From Megaleporinus macrocephalus (lineage: Eukaryota; Chordata; Actinopteri; Characiformes; Anostomidae): 64,000 bases of DNA. Positions 1-13,240 of this stretch are shown piece after piece (position 1 is the stretch's first letter; each line of letters opens with the position of its first letter). The stretch covers positions 18,933,215-18,997,214 of the forward strand of contig CM038720.1 in assembly GCA_021613375.1 (NCBI GenBank), given 5' to 3'. The notes under the pieces were generated by a model, which saw nothing but the letters and a program-made list of their open reading frames with translations, did not search any database and had not been told where the DNA came from. The position numbers and the translations under genes were made by a program.

Positions 1-1798
1 CTTGCTTTTTTTTTTACCTGATAAGGGACACCAGAACCTTTGGATATGACCATATCTAACTTTAAACAGTGATTACTTTAGATGGAAATAAAGCTAGTGG
101 ACAGAGACTTCAGTTACGGTCAAAGCAAGGTTAACCAAGACACCAGCCGCTCAGCAAACAATCAAACCAGCACAAGTTCACCTCTGTACTCCAGTCTTCT
201 TTCTTCAGGAGGTTTTGATGACACAGCAGTCTTCCAGACCTCTTAGCCGCATGCAGGGGCATCAGCGCAGAGGTTTTTTTAGCACTAGCATTTCAACACC
301 GGTGTGCTTTTCCAAGGAAGGAGAGAAGCCGGGGTTTTGGTTTCCATTTCAGCGTGTCGCTGTTGCTTTTTATCCGCCTCCTTCCTCACTCTTTGAAGTC
401 TAATGTGTTTATTTGGAGGCTTTGAAAGTGATGGACTTTTGAAAAGCCTTGACTTTTCCTTTTCATAATGAAAAAAATATTTCACCCTTTCTCAATGTCA
501 CATATTTGGCCTCAGCTCAACAACTGCAGGACGAAAGTGAAAAATCTGGGGATTTTTTCTGCTGTGCTGAGTGAGAAGGACAGTGTTTCATTTTTTCCTG
601 AATGATTATCGCAGCACCATCAGCATGAGTGGTAAGACGTCATTTCTTCTTTTAATCAACCAGGCCAAGCCCTTTACTTTAATGGGCTGGCACTGATTAC
701 AAACTGTGATGACTCTAAAACTCAGTCGAGATTTTTTAAAGGCCATTTTTAGCTCTAATTGCAGAAAAAGTTCACCTTTATAATTGGAGGGTAATTGAGA
801 CGGAATTGTTTTCTGCAAAATCAATAGCGTTTGTCCATCGGTCACCTATAAGCACCAAATTAGCCCAAAAACAATAAAGTATTCAGATCTTAGATTATGT
901 TTAAATCCCAACACATTAACAGACATAGTGACAATCTAAATATATCCAAACCATCATTTGTATGGTACTTTTGTACTTTCTATTGGGAAAAGACTGTCCT
1001 AAACCAAAATACAGTCCGAAACTTCTTTACTAAAATTGGTTGGAAACAGGTATATTTCAATTTATGTTCATTTGTGTTATAATTATAAATAAAAAATGTG
1101 TACTTTGACTGGGGGCATCTCACATTGTCACCAAAACTGAGAGGGTCTGTAGTCACACCCCTGCATTTTAGGGCAGGAAGTGAATGTATCCCCCTCATGG
1201 CCACACGGTGAGGAGTTAGATGCTGTTGTTTAGAAGTAAAAAAGTAAATGTGTCTTAAAGTCTGACAAGTGTTGCTACTCAAATACATTTTTTATGCACA
1301 TTGTTTTTGTGTTTTAATAAAATTGTTCTGATTTTATTTGTGTACAGTTGTTTATAGCTTTGTTTGCTAGTACCAGGTTAGTGATTTAAAATTTGTTTCA
1401 AAATTATTAAAACAGTCACTGCTGAAACATTTGCCAGTGTTTATTGTTAGGATTGTTTTTAGAGACAAAATGTAAGATTCAATCATTATTTTAACAAAAT
1501 AAACATAATTATGGTTTTAGTCGAATGTCCAAGATCAATTAAAAGTTTCAGTTAGGTTGTAGATTCAAGTAGCTTTTAAAATTTAATTGTAAAACTGCAA
1601 GCATAACAGAATAACATACAGAGTGTTTGTGTAGTTTGATTTAATTGATCTGTAGGTTTTAGGTCTATTATTATGCTTGTCTTAACAGCACCCCTGATGA
1701 CGTAGAAGTGTGGAAAGTAAAGCTGTGGCTTATGTATCTATAATGGTGGATAATGGTGGATAACGGCGGTTTACGATATTAATGGCAGATTTGTTAAT
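1..1798. other. non-coding, nothing recognised
   Basis: AT-rich sequence with only short chance open frames of about 100 codons or fewer, none resembling a known protein. No splice-bounded exon, RNA gene or clear transposon is visible. Confidence 0.5.
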
Positions 1799-1806
1799 CT
1801 ATGATT

Positions 1807-2638
1807 TAGAGATGGAAGCCTCGATCAGCTATGTATCGGTATCGGCCGATTTTTAATCAAAATATGCGATCGGTGATCGGCCGATATTTCTCCTATTTAG
1901 AGCCGTTCTCGAGAACCAATTGATAGCGTTAAACAAATGAGCCTAATTTCTGTATTTCCAGCTAGCGTTTCATCCAGGAAGAGAAGAACCCCCTCCCTGC
2001 AATTCCTATCTGAACCACTAGGTGGAAATACATACACTTTCTTTTTCTACAGACTGACTGAAGCAGCGACGCAGCAGAAAAAAAAATGCGCTGAAAGTAA
2101 ACATGTCCGTCTGGCTGTGTTTACCGTACGTGACAGACTCATCCAGGACATTTTAAAATGTGTAAAATAAGCGTGTCTCGTTGAGGAACCAAGACATTTA
2201 ACACTACTAATCTGATACGACACTGCACTGCAGCTGAATACAGTGAGTATCAGCAAACAGCAGAGCTAGCAGCACAACTACAACAAAACAAACAACCCAG
2301 AACAGATAATAACCCAGTGCAGACCAGATCTGACCGGTACGAACAGTACAGCAGCAGCAATTCAAGATCTACATTTAATGATTGCAGATTGTCGTTTAAA
2401 ATAACCAGAGTCTGCGTTTAATGACTGCAGTTTTTACTGCAATTAATTAATTAGCTTTTTTTGTTTTAAATTAAGGGTCTAAATTTAATGATTGCAGTAT
2501 TGGAGATATTTGTTTGATTTACTTTGTTTATTTACTGCTAATTTAGTTAAAAATATTATGCTGTTTCATATGAGCTTGTTAAAAATGGTAATAAACCAGT
2601 TTCGACCGGCCTCAAAAACACTGATCGGTCCATCTCTA
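1807..2638. mobile_element. non-autonomous hAT-like DNA transposon with target-site duplication
   Basis: The left end reads TAGAGATGGA at 1807 and the right end reads the reverse complement, TCCATCTCTA, ending at 2638. Subterminal sequence on both sides contains ATCGG and GATCGGCCGAT motifs. The element is flanked by CTATGATT (1799-1806) and TTATGATT (2639-2646), an 8-base target-site duplication with one mismatch. Eight-base duplications and short TAGAG/CAGAG-type ends are typical of hAT transposons. It is 832 bp long and has no transposase frame, so it is a deletion derivative mobilised in trans. Confidence 0.8.
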
Positions 2639-2646
2639 TTATGATT

Positions 2647-4112
2647 ACTATTATATTGCTTTCAAATAAAACCTAGATTAACACATCCTCTGCACTCTGT
2701 ATAACTTAATTCCCCATCCTAAATGTTTTCATATTAGTTTTCATTGTGCTAAAGGCTTGAATGTTCTGTTCTCTCAGTTCTTGTATGTTCTGTTCTTTAT
2801 TACATCTCTTGGGTTTATGTGACTTTTATGTGACACACTTGCTACTGCAAGAAAGGACAACAACTTGGGCCCAATTTAGCTCAAGTAGCGATAGAGATGC
2901 TGTCTCCATTACAGTATTTGCAGTAAACACAGCTCTCTCTTCCAAGCTCATAAGAAATCCCCATCAGCCTCTACAACATTTTTGTTATTCTTATCATTTC
3001 CATGATTTGTTACACATACTACTGGATAGCTTCTATTGGTCTAATTCTTCATAAAAATGTTCACACAGCCGGTACAGTCAGAGCTTCAATCAGTGCGTAG
3101 CAGCCTGTTGACAAAGAGCGTCAGTGTGAGAGAGTGTTGTTTTTGGATATGTTCCAATTTTTACCACATAATGCCAAAGGTCTATAACGAAAGCATGAAA
3201 GTTGATCCTAGATCAGCAGTGTTTAAGGTGTTTTGAAAATTCCAGAGACCCTCCTGAGAGTCAGACTGATCCTTCATGCTAACCACAATAAGACTTGTGG
3301 GCTTCAGTAACAGTCTGAGAATGTAAATACAAACGCTTTGGCATCAGATAGGTCAGTGCTCAGCAGCTACATTTCACACTGTGAGCCCGCCCAGCTCCTA
3401 TTGAGGCTCGCCGAGCCTCCTGAGATAAAACCTGCTTCACTAACTTCAGCTAGGCTAACATAGCTAGGCTAACGGCTACATGGTACTCTGAGTGGCCAAG
3501 CCTACCCGGCTCTAGATAAATGCATTGTGTCTCCGGGGGATACCTTACAGAACAGAACTAACAGGCTTTACGCTCCTACTCTCTGTAAGGTATGCCTCAC
3601 ATACGCAGGAGAAGAAATAACCTGTTCTGTTGGAGACTAAGAGGAACAAGGTTGTTTCTCGAGTAGGTCAGTGTCTCTAAACTGGATTTTTGCTCTGGTG
3701 ATTCAAACATTTCAGGTTGTCCAGTACAGCTGCCAGATTAAACAGCCATTTTCAGGTCATAGTGGTATTTTACACTTAAGAGAGGCTGCACCCATCCAGT
3801 GACTGGGCATGGTTTTAGCACCTTCAGCACACACTCTAGTTTTATATATTTATGTATTATTTCATATTTGGCTGTGTGTTTTATAACTTCTTGGCTGGGT
3901 ATTCAATTCTTCTGTTAACGAAGAACAGAAGAACAGTGTTACACAGACTTCAGTGCATTCAGCAGCTTCCTTTTTGTTGATGTTAACAGACTATCTGTGG
4001 CATTATTAGTCCATATTTTGGGTACCTAATGTGAGCTCTCCACCACCTCACAATAGCCACACCTTCTACTGAGATAGCCAATGAGGTAAGTAGGCATTAA
4101 TATACAAACCCC
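2647..4112. other. non-coding, nothing recognised
   Basis: No coding or RNA gene is seen. A stretch rich in GCTAGGCTAAC motifs near 3450-3480 resembles low-order repeats common in fish introns, but no defined element can be bounded. Confidence 0.45.
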
Positions 4113-5060
4113 AATCTCTGTAAATATTGGGACATTTTGTAAAACATAATAAAACCATGATGTGATGTGATGTGTTAACAATGAAAAGAGTTTCTGTTCT
4201 TTTAACAGTTTTGTATTACGTAAATAACAATACATTTAGAAAGTGATGCTGTACACTCAAAAATGTTCACTGTGTTCCATTACCTTTTCTTTAATTACGC
4301 TGTGTAATGTTTTGTGAACTGAGGATACAGATTGTTACAGCTTTATAAGTGGAATTTTTGTCCATTCTAGACTTCAGCTGCTCAACAGTCTGTGCTTGTC
4401 GTCTGATTCTCCTGTTCATGATGCTCCCTACATTTTCAATAGGAGACAGATCTGGACCGCAGGCTGGTCAGTCAAGCACAAACATTTTGTGTCTACAAAG
4501 TCATGCTGTTGTAGCACATGCAGTAGTATGAGGGCTGGCATTGTCCTGCTGGAATAACCAGGGACTTCCAGGAAAATCATTGCCTTCATGGCAGCATTCG
4601 CCTCTCTAAAATCTCAAAACACCTCTTACTGAACGGTACCTTCACACAAAAGGCACTGATGCCCCCCCATACCATGACAGATATTGCAGCTTTTGCTGGT
4701 AAGAGTCTGGATGATCCCTTTCTTTTTTGCCATGGAGAACTCAACATCTATTTTTCAGTTAAACCGGCTGAAATGTGGTCTCATCTGACGGCAGCACACT
4801 TGGGTCTTTCAGACCGGCTGAGATGGGTTTGGGTCTAGAGAACCCAGTTGTGTGTCTGTATAGAATTGATGTTTGTCTTTCTTGCGTAATAGAGTTTCAA
4901 GTTGTGTTTCTCGATGGAGTGGTGGGCTGTGTTACTGTGTTACTGCAAGTGAGAAGAGTTTCTGAAGTACTCTCGAGATCATATGGTTATATTTAACACA
5001 GTAGCATGACCGTTTCTCATGCAGTGTCATCTCAAGGCTGAAAGGTCACAAAAAAAAAAT
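4113..5060 (-). mobile_element. Tc1/mariner-like transposon relic (family A, copy 1)
   Basis: The left end (CAAACCCCAATCTCTGTAAA) matches the ends of a very common teleost Tc1-like family. Translated on the minus strand with many breaks, the interior yields fragments such as FQQDNASPHTTA, ending with a PACGPDLSPIENV-like block and TVEQLKSRMDKN. These are the catalytic-domain landmarks of Tc1/mariner transposases. Stops and frameshifts are frequent, so it is a dead copy. The right boundary is uncertain; homology to the family seems to fade near 5060. Confidence 0.75.
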
Positions 5061-5271
5061 TCTTTACACACCTGCACTGACCAATGTTCTTCTTGAGCTG
5101 ATTCTCTCACCAAGTTAAGCACAAAGTGTTGAGTTTTTGGTAGAGGTTCGTTATACTAAAGTTCGATCCCTCACCTGTTACTAACTCTGCTTATAGTGTA
5201 ATTTTTTAAAACAGCGTAACTCTAACACTTACTTTGCCTCAACTTTGAGTGTGTTGCAAATTCTAAGACTT

Positions 5272-5274
<3 letters not shown>

Positions 5275-5329
<55 letters not shown>
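5275..5329. repeat. (TA)n microsatellite
   Basis: Uninterrupted TA dinucleotides over about 55 bases. Confidence 0.98.
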
Positions 5330-5330
<1 letters not shown>

Positions 5331-7579
5331 TAAATATTCTCAAAATTATGTGTCTTTTTGTTGTACTTTTGTAAGCTAAATAAAAGATTCCAGAGAATTA
5401 ACAAATAAAAAAATCTTGTTTTTATTATTACACATAAACTTAGCTATTCCTCATGAAGAGGTAAAACATTTAATTAAAGGTGTTTTCTTGTATACTTTTA
5501 TGCACATTTTTTAAATTGTATTAGCTTAAACAAAAACAGTGAATGTTTCTCATTTAAAGAACACGGACAGCATGGACAGTAACTACCAAATGTTCCAATG
5601 GCTTTCCCACATGTCTGCGCTCGTCTTGTTTCACATTCCTTTATCAAACAGATACATCTTTATGAGTGTTCACTATTGCCAGTAAACCCTCGCGGAGCCA
5701 GATATTGGCTTACCGAGGACCTCAGCACTCAAGACTCGCCTACTGGACAATGAAGGCCACTTAGAATTATAGAGCACTTTGTGTGCTCCTAAAACGTATG
5801 TTACGCCAAGGAATTTGTTGGGGAGGTTTTTGTCTTTTTTTCCCCCTCATAAAACAAGCAAGCAAAAAAGTCCACAAAGGGCAAAACAGACTGCAGCAGC
5901 ATCAGCTGAGGACTTGACGTTCTTTGATCCGAGCCAAACTTGACAAGGTTGAAGGAGTGTGGAGAAAAAAAATGTGTGTGTTGATGTGTGCCTGTTTGGG
6001 GAGGCCTTGTTCAGAAGAGGAAATCCCGATGCTGCTCGAGAGTAATATACCTCTCAAAGCTGCTGGCACGTGGTGATATCACATCTATCATAGCTTCCAG
6101 ATCTATGGAGGAACAGGAGGTCTAGAGGAAGCAGCTCAGGGTGTGGAAGGCGGCTTTGCCCATGGGGGGCCATCGTAGGGCCAGCATGGGGCCAGTGTGG
6201 GCCTTACTGTAGAACAAAGCCCAGTCAGATCAATTAGAACCACCTTTCCCATCCCCTTCCTGACAGCCCCCACTCTGAAGAAATATGCACAGACATGCCA
6301 TCGGATATCACATCAGTGACATTCAACCATGTTTGGACAAGGTGAACGCATTAGCCAAAGGAGAATCCAACAGGGGATTCGGGATGTCTGCTCCGCCTTA
6401 TGGTTTTACCAGTGCCACCTTAATAAATATGAGTTAGTTGGGCTGTTTGCCTTGAAATATAGATGTGTTTTCAGTGCTCCGTCTCACAAACACAAATCCC
6501 TTGTCAACTTAAGGTTTTATGCAGAACTTTTCACACTGAGACATCTCAATAAATATGCCTCCTTCGTTCTTCAACATTTCACCCCCGCGGACGTTCCTGT
6601 CTCTCTGAGGGACAGCAGCTCTCATATGCATAACTCTCCGGTGACGGCGGAGTGGAAAGGGTGGGAGGAGATTCTAACTGCAAAGCAAGCCTTGTTCATA
6701 AATATCCCTGCTGTATTTCTTAGAAAGCCAGGCCCTCAGAGGCAGCCAGTCTACCACATTCCCTTATTGGAATGAGATACACTGTGTGCTGAGTTTATAC
6801 GGTGCCTATTGTGGCAGATTTCAGGTGCAAATCAGATATTTTAACAGATTAAAATGATTCCACCTCTTGGAACTCTTCTAGAGTTCACCTAGTTTCTCCA
6901 AAATTCTTTTCTTTTCTTTAGAAGCCCAATTCTAAAAAACACAGTTCAAACCTTTCCATTCCATCCAATCACAAGACTGCATGTGACTCATATCCGGTGT
7001 TGTGAGACTATAAAGAAAGGGTTGAATTTATGAATTCATCTATCTGTCACTGTGACTTGTGGATTTAAATGTCCATCATACTGGGCCGGTTGATCATGTG
7101 CCAGTCTACATTTTCTGTAAAACTGACCAATGGAAACTCAGGAAATCCCTACAGAACTGCTCATCACATCAGAAACCTTTCCTGCTTCGCTTCAGTGATA
7201 GAGATACTGAAAATTTCTAAATTCTTCAGTTTCTGGCTGAATGATCTGTCTAGTTATTGCTGTAGGTCGGATGGGGCCTTGTTATAGAGAGAGCTGAGAT
7301 TATTCTGAGCATTCTGATATAAAACGTGTGGGTGGTGTGCTGTATGCTGGTGTCTTTTTTAAAAAATCAAGAACATGCCCTCAGACCCCAGAGAGTTAAA
7401 CTGAAAGTGGTACAAGAACACAACATCTGATGTTTTATCCTATGAATGTAACTGTTTTTAATATACACTTATTCCAAATGTGCAGAAAAAGAGGGTCATG
7501 TTTACCACTATCACATTTCCTTACACAGCAGATCGCTTTGAGACTGAAGACACAAACTGATTTAGTTTGGGGGATTTTG
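5330..7579. other. non-coding; unique-looking block at 5560-6780
   Basis: No gene is recognised. The part 5560-6780 has no visible repeats, is richer in GC, and contains a 148-codon plus-strand open frame (6329-6775) that resembles no protein I know and has no supporting splice or start context. It may be conserved non-coding DNA; this is a guess from texture only. Confidence 0.4.
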
Positions 7580-8640
7580 ACATTTTTCTGTTATACAGGT
7601 CCTTAGCTGTACCATAACAGATGCTGGAGGTAGAACTTTATGCTGGTAACAATCAAGTTGGTCCTTTTCTTCTTTTGGTCCAGAGACATGATGTTGAAAG
7701 GTCGACTCGTCGGACTACAATACACAATACAATTTACACTGTGTTAAAAAATTCACAATGAATGAATAAATGAATGGAAATGCTCCAAAATAACTTGAAA
7801 AAAAATATGATACCATTGACATACATTAAAAGTACAGCAGGTTGTTACCCTCTCCTGTAAAAATTGCTATATTGAAGATACTTGCTTTTCTTCAGACTGC
7901 GACAATACAGATCAGGCTTTACCTGCATTTGTATCTTTTTTATTTTTCTACATTTAATCACAAACACAATTTTATAATATTTAGACCAACAGAAATGCCC
8001 CAAAACTGCATTACATTAACTTTCATTGGAAGTCAAGAACATTTTAGTCCTCTCCAATTTTGAGATCCCTATTTTACTTTGGACACTAAATATATATAAA
8101 TAAGCAGCGACAGATGGTGTGTATCGGCAACGGTGTGTTAAAGTATTCCTGAGTCCATGTGGTGATATCCATCACTAAAGCATGTCAGTTTTTAATGCAG
8201 TGCTGTCTGAGAGGTCGAAACTCGGTTTTCAGAGATTTTTTAAGATTTCCTGAATATTTTGATGATGTTTGACACAAAACACCTAAAGCTGAGGAACACT
8301 GGGCCTCATTAACCAACATCCTCCTAGGATTTTTCTTTAAATTGATCTCAAGGAGATCCTGATAAGGACTTTATAAGATTTTTGATTTGTTCCTAAGCCT
8401 CAGAACTATATGTAGATTGAGTTCTTACCCATGGACAAATCCTGAATAAGAAAACATCGATGAATTTTAATGAAAACTGCCTAAGAGTGTTTAAAAATTT
8501 CTCCTTAGGAACTGTTGGTGAATGAATACTGTTATTGTTAAGCTTTTGGATTTTCTGTTTTTAATTTGCTCCTGTCACAACTTTTTTGGAAAGTCTTGCA
8601 AACATGAATATCCGAATGAGTGTACACCCCCCGGCTAGTT
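7580..8640 (-). mobile_element. Tc1/mariner-like transposon relic (family A, copy 2)
   Basis: Blocks of the same family as 4113-5060 in the same orientation. They include a CCATAACAGATGCTGG block near 7610, a GATGTTGAAAGGTCGACTCG block near 7690, a GTATTCCTGAGTCCATGTGG block near 8143, a GTTTTTAATGCAGTGCTGTC block near 8190, and a terminal CACAACTTTTTTGGAAAG near 8576. Non-homologous stretches between blocks show deletions and insertions. No intact frame remains. The left end is missing. Confidence 0.6.
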
Positions 8641-9110
8641 TATTAGATACACCACCTTTATCTACCCTCATTATCCATTTTATCAGTTCCTTTTACAATA
8701 GAAGAGCATACTGTAGTTCTATAATTAAAGACTGTAGTTTTTCTGTTTCTGTTTCTCTGTGAACTCGTTACCCTGTTCTTCAATGGTCAGAGGCCCCTCA
8801 TGACCACCACAGAGCAGGTATTACTGACATGGTGGTGGTGTGTTAGTGTGTGTTGTGCTGGTGTAAGTGTATCAGACATAGTACTGCTGGACTGAGAATC
8901 ATCTCTGAGAAAGATCCACCGCCCAATAATGTTTGTCCTGTGGTCGTTCTGTGGGGCCCCTGACTGCTGAAGAACAGGGTAACAAAGCATGCTGAGAAAC
9001 AAACAAATGACAGTCTGTAACTGTATAACTAAAAATAAAATGAGCAATAAGTGTAAATATAAGGAGATGAATCTAATGAATTGGGTTTGTATACCAGAGT
9101 AGAACTGCAC
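8640..9110. mobile_element. palindromic interspersed element (family B, copy 1)
   Basis: Arms at about 8716-8806 and 8937-9030 are inverted copies. TTACCCTGTTCTTCAATGGT on the left faces the reverse complement of a segment reading CTGAAGAACAGGGTAACAAA on the right. The centre holds GTGGTGGTGTGTTAGTGTGT, a signature of a widespread teleost repeat. Its left end may be the TAGTTTATTAGATACACCAC near 8636. No protein-coding capacity. A related copy is at 47345-47855 and a fragment at 45610-45700. Confidence 0.7.
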
Positions 9111-10598
9111 ACATCTAGAATGCTTTGGTGGGATCGAAGTTCATTTATTATAATCGTTTTTTGCACTTTTCTTGTTTGTCAAGCTTGACGACGCCTCTAT
9201 TTCATTACAACTTTCAAATCCTGCACCTCACAATCAAAGCATGATTAGTAAGCAGGCCTATGAGCAATCTGTATAATTAACTACAGCCTTAGTAAACTGA
9301 ACGTTAACTTCAAATACATTGTGATTGAATACTTTGACTACATCAAGGCAGATTTTACATTGTGCCTCAATACCTATGGCCATCTGGGCCACAATGCCTT
9401 TCTGACTAAGAATAAAAGGATCTGTGCAGCAATAAGGAGGGCATATATGGGAAACAGTGTACTTTGAGGCTTACAGTTGTTCATAGCACAACACAGCTCT
9501 TCTTTATAAGGTCCTGAAAGGTCTACTTGGATAGGCTTTAGCTCATGTCTGAGCACATGACCTCCCTCACTGCACAGGACATTAAACAAGTTTGATGTTC
9601 AGTTTTCAGAGGTTAAGAACTATTAACACAAAAAAGGGCTGGATTATCTACTGATATATTCCATTATCGACCTCATAAGCCTATTCATCACAGAATATTA
9701 ATAGTTCCATCAGAAAGGCAACGTTCCACAGAAAACCTAATCCCCTAATCTCCAGAATCAGGGATGGAAATTAATGTATAACTGCCTCCTTACCAAATGC
9801 AGTCTGTCTGGATGTAGATGGTATATAATACAGTCAGGGGTTGCCAAGTTACCAATATTCTCATTTTGATAACCAAGTATTATAAGTGTGTGCAATGATC
9901 ATTAAATGACAATATTTCATAGACATATTCACTTACATAATACAAGTACACCAATAACACCCTAGCATCCTCATAGAACAACATAATAACTGCCCAGCAA
10001 CATCCCAGTAACCACCTGAGACACCACAGCAACCACCAGGAACACCACATCAACCACCAGGAAAACCACATCAACCACAAAGCAACATACTAGCAACCAC
10101 CTGTGATAACATGGCAACGAGCTGGGAGCTGATTAAACTGCTAAATCACTTATTAACGCATCATGTCATCATGCTTCACTAATATGCAAATAGCTTCTAT
10201 TCTGATTGGATATCTTGTGTCTCATTTAAAAAGCAGTCTAGACTGAAACAGCAGCATGAATGGGCGGATTGACGCAGAATTTAAAACAGGCTTTTCAGCA
10301 GCTTTGTTTACGTTTATAGACTTGTTACGTCTATAGAATGTTACATTTTCACATCCATTTACTAAAAAATGTAAAACTGAATGTAATGAAAGTTAACAGC
10401 ACTGAACTGCACTTGACCCTGAAAAAGTACTGAACTTGAATTTTACCGTGTTTTTTATGCAACAGTGTTACATCGCATATGTTTGATGGCCTTTTCATTG
10501 ACCTCTACAGTGACAATCTTTCTGAAATTATCAGACTGTAAAAGAAAAGAAAACATAAAACATAAGTATTATTGGATAATTTGTTAATGGTCTGCAAA
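9111..10598. other. non-coding, nothing recognised apart from the small tandem repeat at 9985-10110
   Basis: AT-rich sequence without a supported gene. Confidence 0.45.
9985..10110. repeat. short degenerate tandem repeat of CAACCACC-type units
   Basis: Units of about 18 to 21 bases containing CAACCACCAGGAA and ACACCACA recur from about 9990 to 10110, ending with GCAACCACCTGTGATAACAT. A weaker trace of the same motif (GCAACTGCCCAGCAACAT) is at 18640-18660. It gives a chance Trp-rich frame on the minus strand. Confidence 0.75.
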
Positions 10599-11420
10599 TG
10601 ATTGCGTTTCCGTGGGCTGCTGCATACTGTAAAAAGAATTCCGGCTAAAGCGCTGCAGACATATGCTTCCACTTAAAAGTTCCTCCATGGGCTGCTATTA
10701 CAGAGCTGACACGATGCAGACTTTTCCAGGCTCTCGTTAATAGTTATGTGAATCTCTTCCTTCTCCTCTTTCTCCCGCTTTCATACATTCAGTGAAAGCC
10801 CAAACGAAGCTGCCGCATACTTCTGCAAGGTTGCAACTCACAAGCTGAAGATAAAACATCATCATCATTCGTAAAAGCATCCATGCGCCGCCAGATATTC
10901 ATAGGCTAATGCTGGAGCTGAGGAACAGAGCAGGTCGGGCGCATTTCCTGCGGATAAAAACGCTCAGGCATATCCGTTTTGTGTGCCTTGTGACAAATTG
11001 GAGCCAATTACAAGATTGCACAGCGGCAACAATGGCGCCGCCAATCCGCTTCAATTTCTCTTCCTCTTCTTCTTTGGAGCCGCCTCAGGAGGTAATGATA
11101 CTTTGTATTGCGGATGAGCGGTCCAACTCCTGTGATTCCTCGCTTATGGACGGTTAACATGAGGTGTCAGAGGGAAGACAAAGGGAGGGGGTAATTGCGT
11201 GTGAAGCGGAGATGCTTAACTCAGGAGCGCAGCTTTTCTGACGGAGGCTCCGGCCCCAGTCTAATGAATTGTTCAGTATGTTCGCTGTCACGGAGAATCG
11301 GGCCTGATGGACGGCATCATTCTGCCCGCATAATGCAGTCAGGAAAAAGGAATACATGAATGATGATGAGATGGGCCAATAAGGTTGTGTGTTTTTTTTT
11401 GGTGGGGGAGGCAACAGCTG
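10599..11420. other. unique-looking non-coding block, possible conserved element
   Basis: Higher GC than its surroundings, with no repeats. It contains sequences such as GCCAATTACAAGATTGCACA and TCTAATGAATTGTTCAG. Open frames here (82-86 codons) resemble nothing known. The block might be regulatory, but only alignment could show it. Confidence 0.3.
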
Positions 11421-11606
11421 CAGTTGTGGTTTGATGATAGACAGGGCTGGGTCTTTATGTAAATGCAGTAAAGCTGACAGGCCTCATGCTGTTAGAAACA
11501 CTATGAGAACAAAGAACAAGTGTTTACAACATGAGAAAATAGAGCAATAATCTCACAACATTGTAAAGTCTGAGGCCCTATTCTGTTTTATCACAGCTCA
11601 TACAAT

Positions 11607-11607
<1 letters not shown>

Positions 11608-11637
<30 letters not shown>
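11608..11637. repeat. poly(T) tract
   Basis: Thirty consecutive T. It could be the poly(A) tail of a minus-strand retroposon, but no SINE or pseudogene body is recognised beside it. Confidence 0.95.
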
Positions 11638-11640
<3 letters not shown>

Positions 11641-13189
11641 TGGTGACTAACGGGCTGGTACCTGCACAATAACAAATTAGCTTTATAGGTAGTTACAGGC
11701 AGTTTCACACACATTTTATTAGTTTTAAACATTTTAAAGTGAGCTAAATGATCAACAGAATAAAAAGAAATAACAGTTTTGACAGTGAGCGGAAGACGTC
11801 TATGTATCGTGTTTCACTTTGTATCTGAAGAGGTGACGGTGAGTCACTGTAGCGTGAGATGAAATCAGTCCAACATGAGAAGATGAGGAAGTAGCGCTGT
11901 CTTGACAGTGTATTCTAAAATGTCATGTTAAAGGTGCTACTCTGGGTTAATTCATTACTTTTTCAAATTCAGTCAAAAATTGTAGTTACTTTATAAAACA
12001 TAGGAATCAAACAGTATTCAGAACAGTCATTGCAATATTATGTAATAAAGTAGAAACCTTATCTTACAAAATCAATAAGTACAGTTGTGACAAACGCACA
12101 GTAAGGGCGACGTCCCATTAATGCTTTAAAATATTTTTGGTGTGGTTTAGCTCGGTGTCTTGCCATGATGTTTAGATTAGGTGGAATTTTGCGCTGTGTT
12201 ACATTACATATCCATATGCTCACACACTCACACACTCACACACTCATACTCTCCTACAAAAGTGTGTGTCCATTAGGGTTCTGGACTTGAGATTGCCAAA
12301 TCTCTTTGTTATTTCATTTTTTCCTGAGTGGTCTTGCTCAGGGGAAGGTGTTGGGAAATTTGATGCAATGTGTTTAAATATCTGTGTAGCACTGATGATC
12401 ATTTTGGCGAACAGATATTACAATTTGCTCACAGTATACGTCTGTCGATAGTAAGCTCAATAGGGGCAGTTTTTTCACTACTCCATCCTTAGAAGCTGTA
12501 TTCGTAACTGTGGAATCAGTTTGTGCATAGGGGTGACTGTTTTTTTCTGTAACTTATACTGGGTTACAAGAAGCATGTATGAGCAAAAAAGAATTTTGAA
12601 TTTATGTTCTAATCTGGTGTGAGACTAGTTTAGAGGAACAATGTTGAGGTTAGAACAGGAATTATACATGAATACATGTAAATTATAATTTTATAATCAT
12701 TTCATTATTATACAGCTCCGTGATAAAGTACTTTTTGTGATGCAGTGCTCATGTTATCAGTTCAGACCTTTAACATAGTGAAACAAGCCTTAAGAATTAA
12801 TCAATTTTAAATATTTTAGACATCACTCATTAATGATGGTCTTCAAACAAAAGACTAGAAAAACATTCTGTGCTGCAAACAGGTTTCCCGGCTGTCTATG
12901 ACAATTCCATTTAAACATATGTTCAAATGCCGTTTTATATAAACCTGTAATCTTGTATAATCTCATATTACTCGTGAACACTGTTTTTGTCCTTGTGAAA
13001 ATAATGTTTCTTTCATAGTTGTGAGTGTTTGGTTTACAGAAGTCTCTTTTTGGGATATAATATTCTCTTTTGTCCTCTGTCAGGTTGCCAGCTATTCAAC
13101 ACTAAGATCAATACAATTTCTTAAGATGACTAGTTTTCATTTTCAAACCTTTTTCTGTGACGGCAAAATATATGTTATATAATTTTCAC
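11638..13189. other. non-coding, nothing recognised
   Basis: AT-rich, with only a short CACACACT repeat at 12221-12247. Confidence 0.45.
12221..12247. repeat. (CACACACT)n short tandem repeat
   Basis: Three tandem 8-base units. Confidence 0.9.
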
Positions 13190-13240
13190 CCACACCCCAT
13201 TTCCAAACCAGCCGGAATTGTTGGGAAAACCTTCCAACAA
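13190..13240. mobile_element. short terminal fragment of Tc1-like family A
   Basis: CACCCCATTTCCAAACCAG followed by GGAATTGTTGGGAAAA resembles the end of the family seen at 4113 and 35980. Only about 50 bases are recognisable. Confidence 0.45.

Noticed and set aside
5140..5185. AGTTCGATCCCTCACC, resembling a tRNA B box
   Set aside because: No matching A box or cloverleaf upstream at the right distance; not a tRNA gene. A tRNA-derived SINE trace remains possible but unsupported.
6329..6775. 148-codon open frame on the plus strand
   Set aside because: Longest open frame of the first 30 kb, but the protein matches nothing I know, has no domain pattern, and the region reads as non-coding; length is possible by chance in vertebrate DNA.
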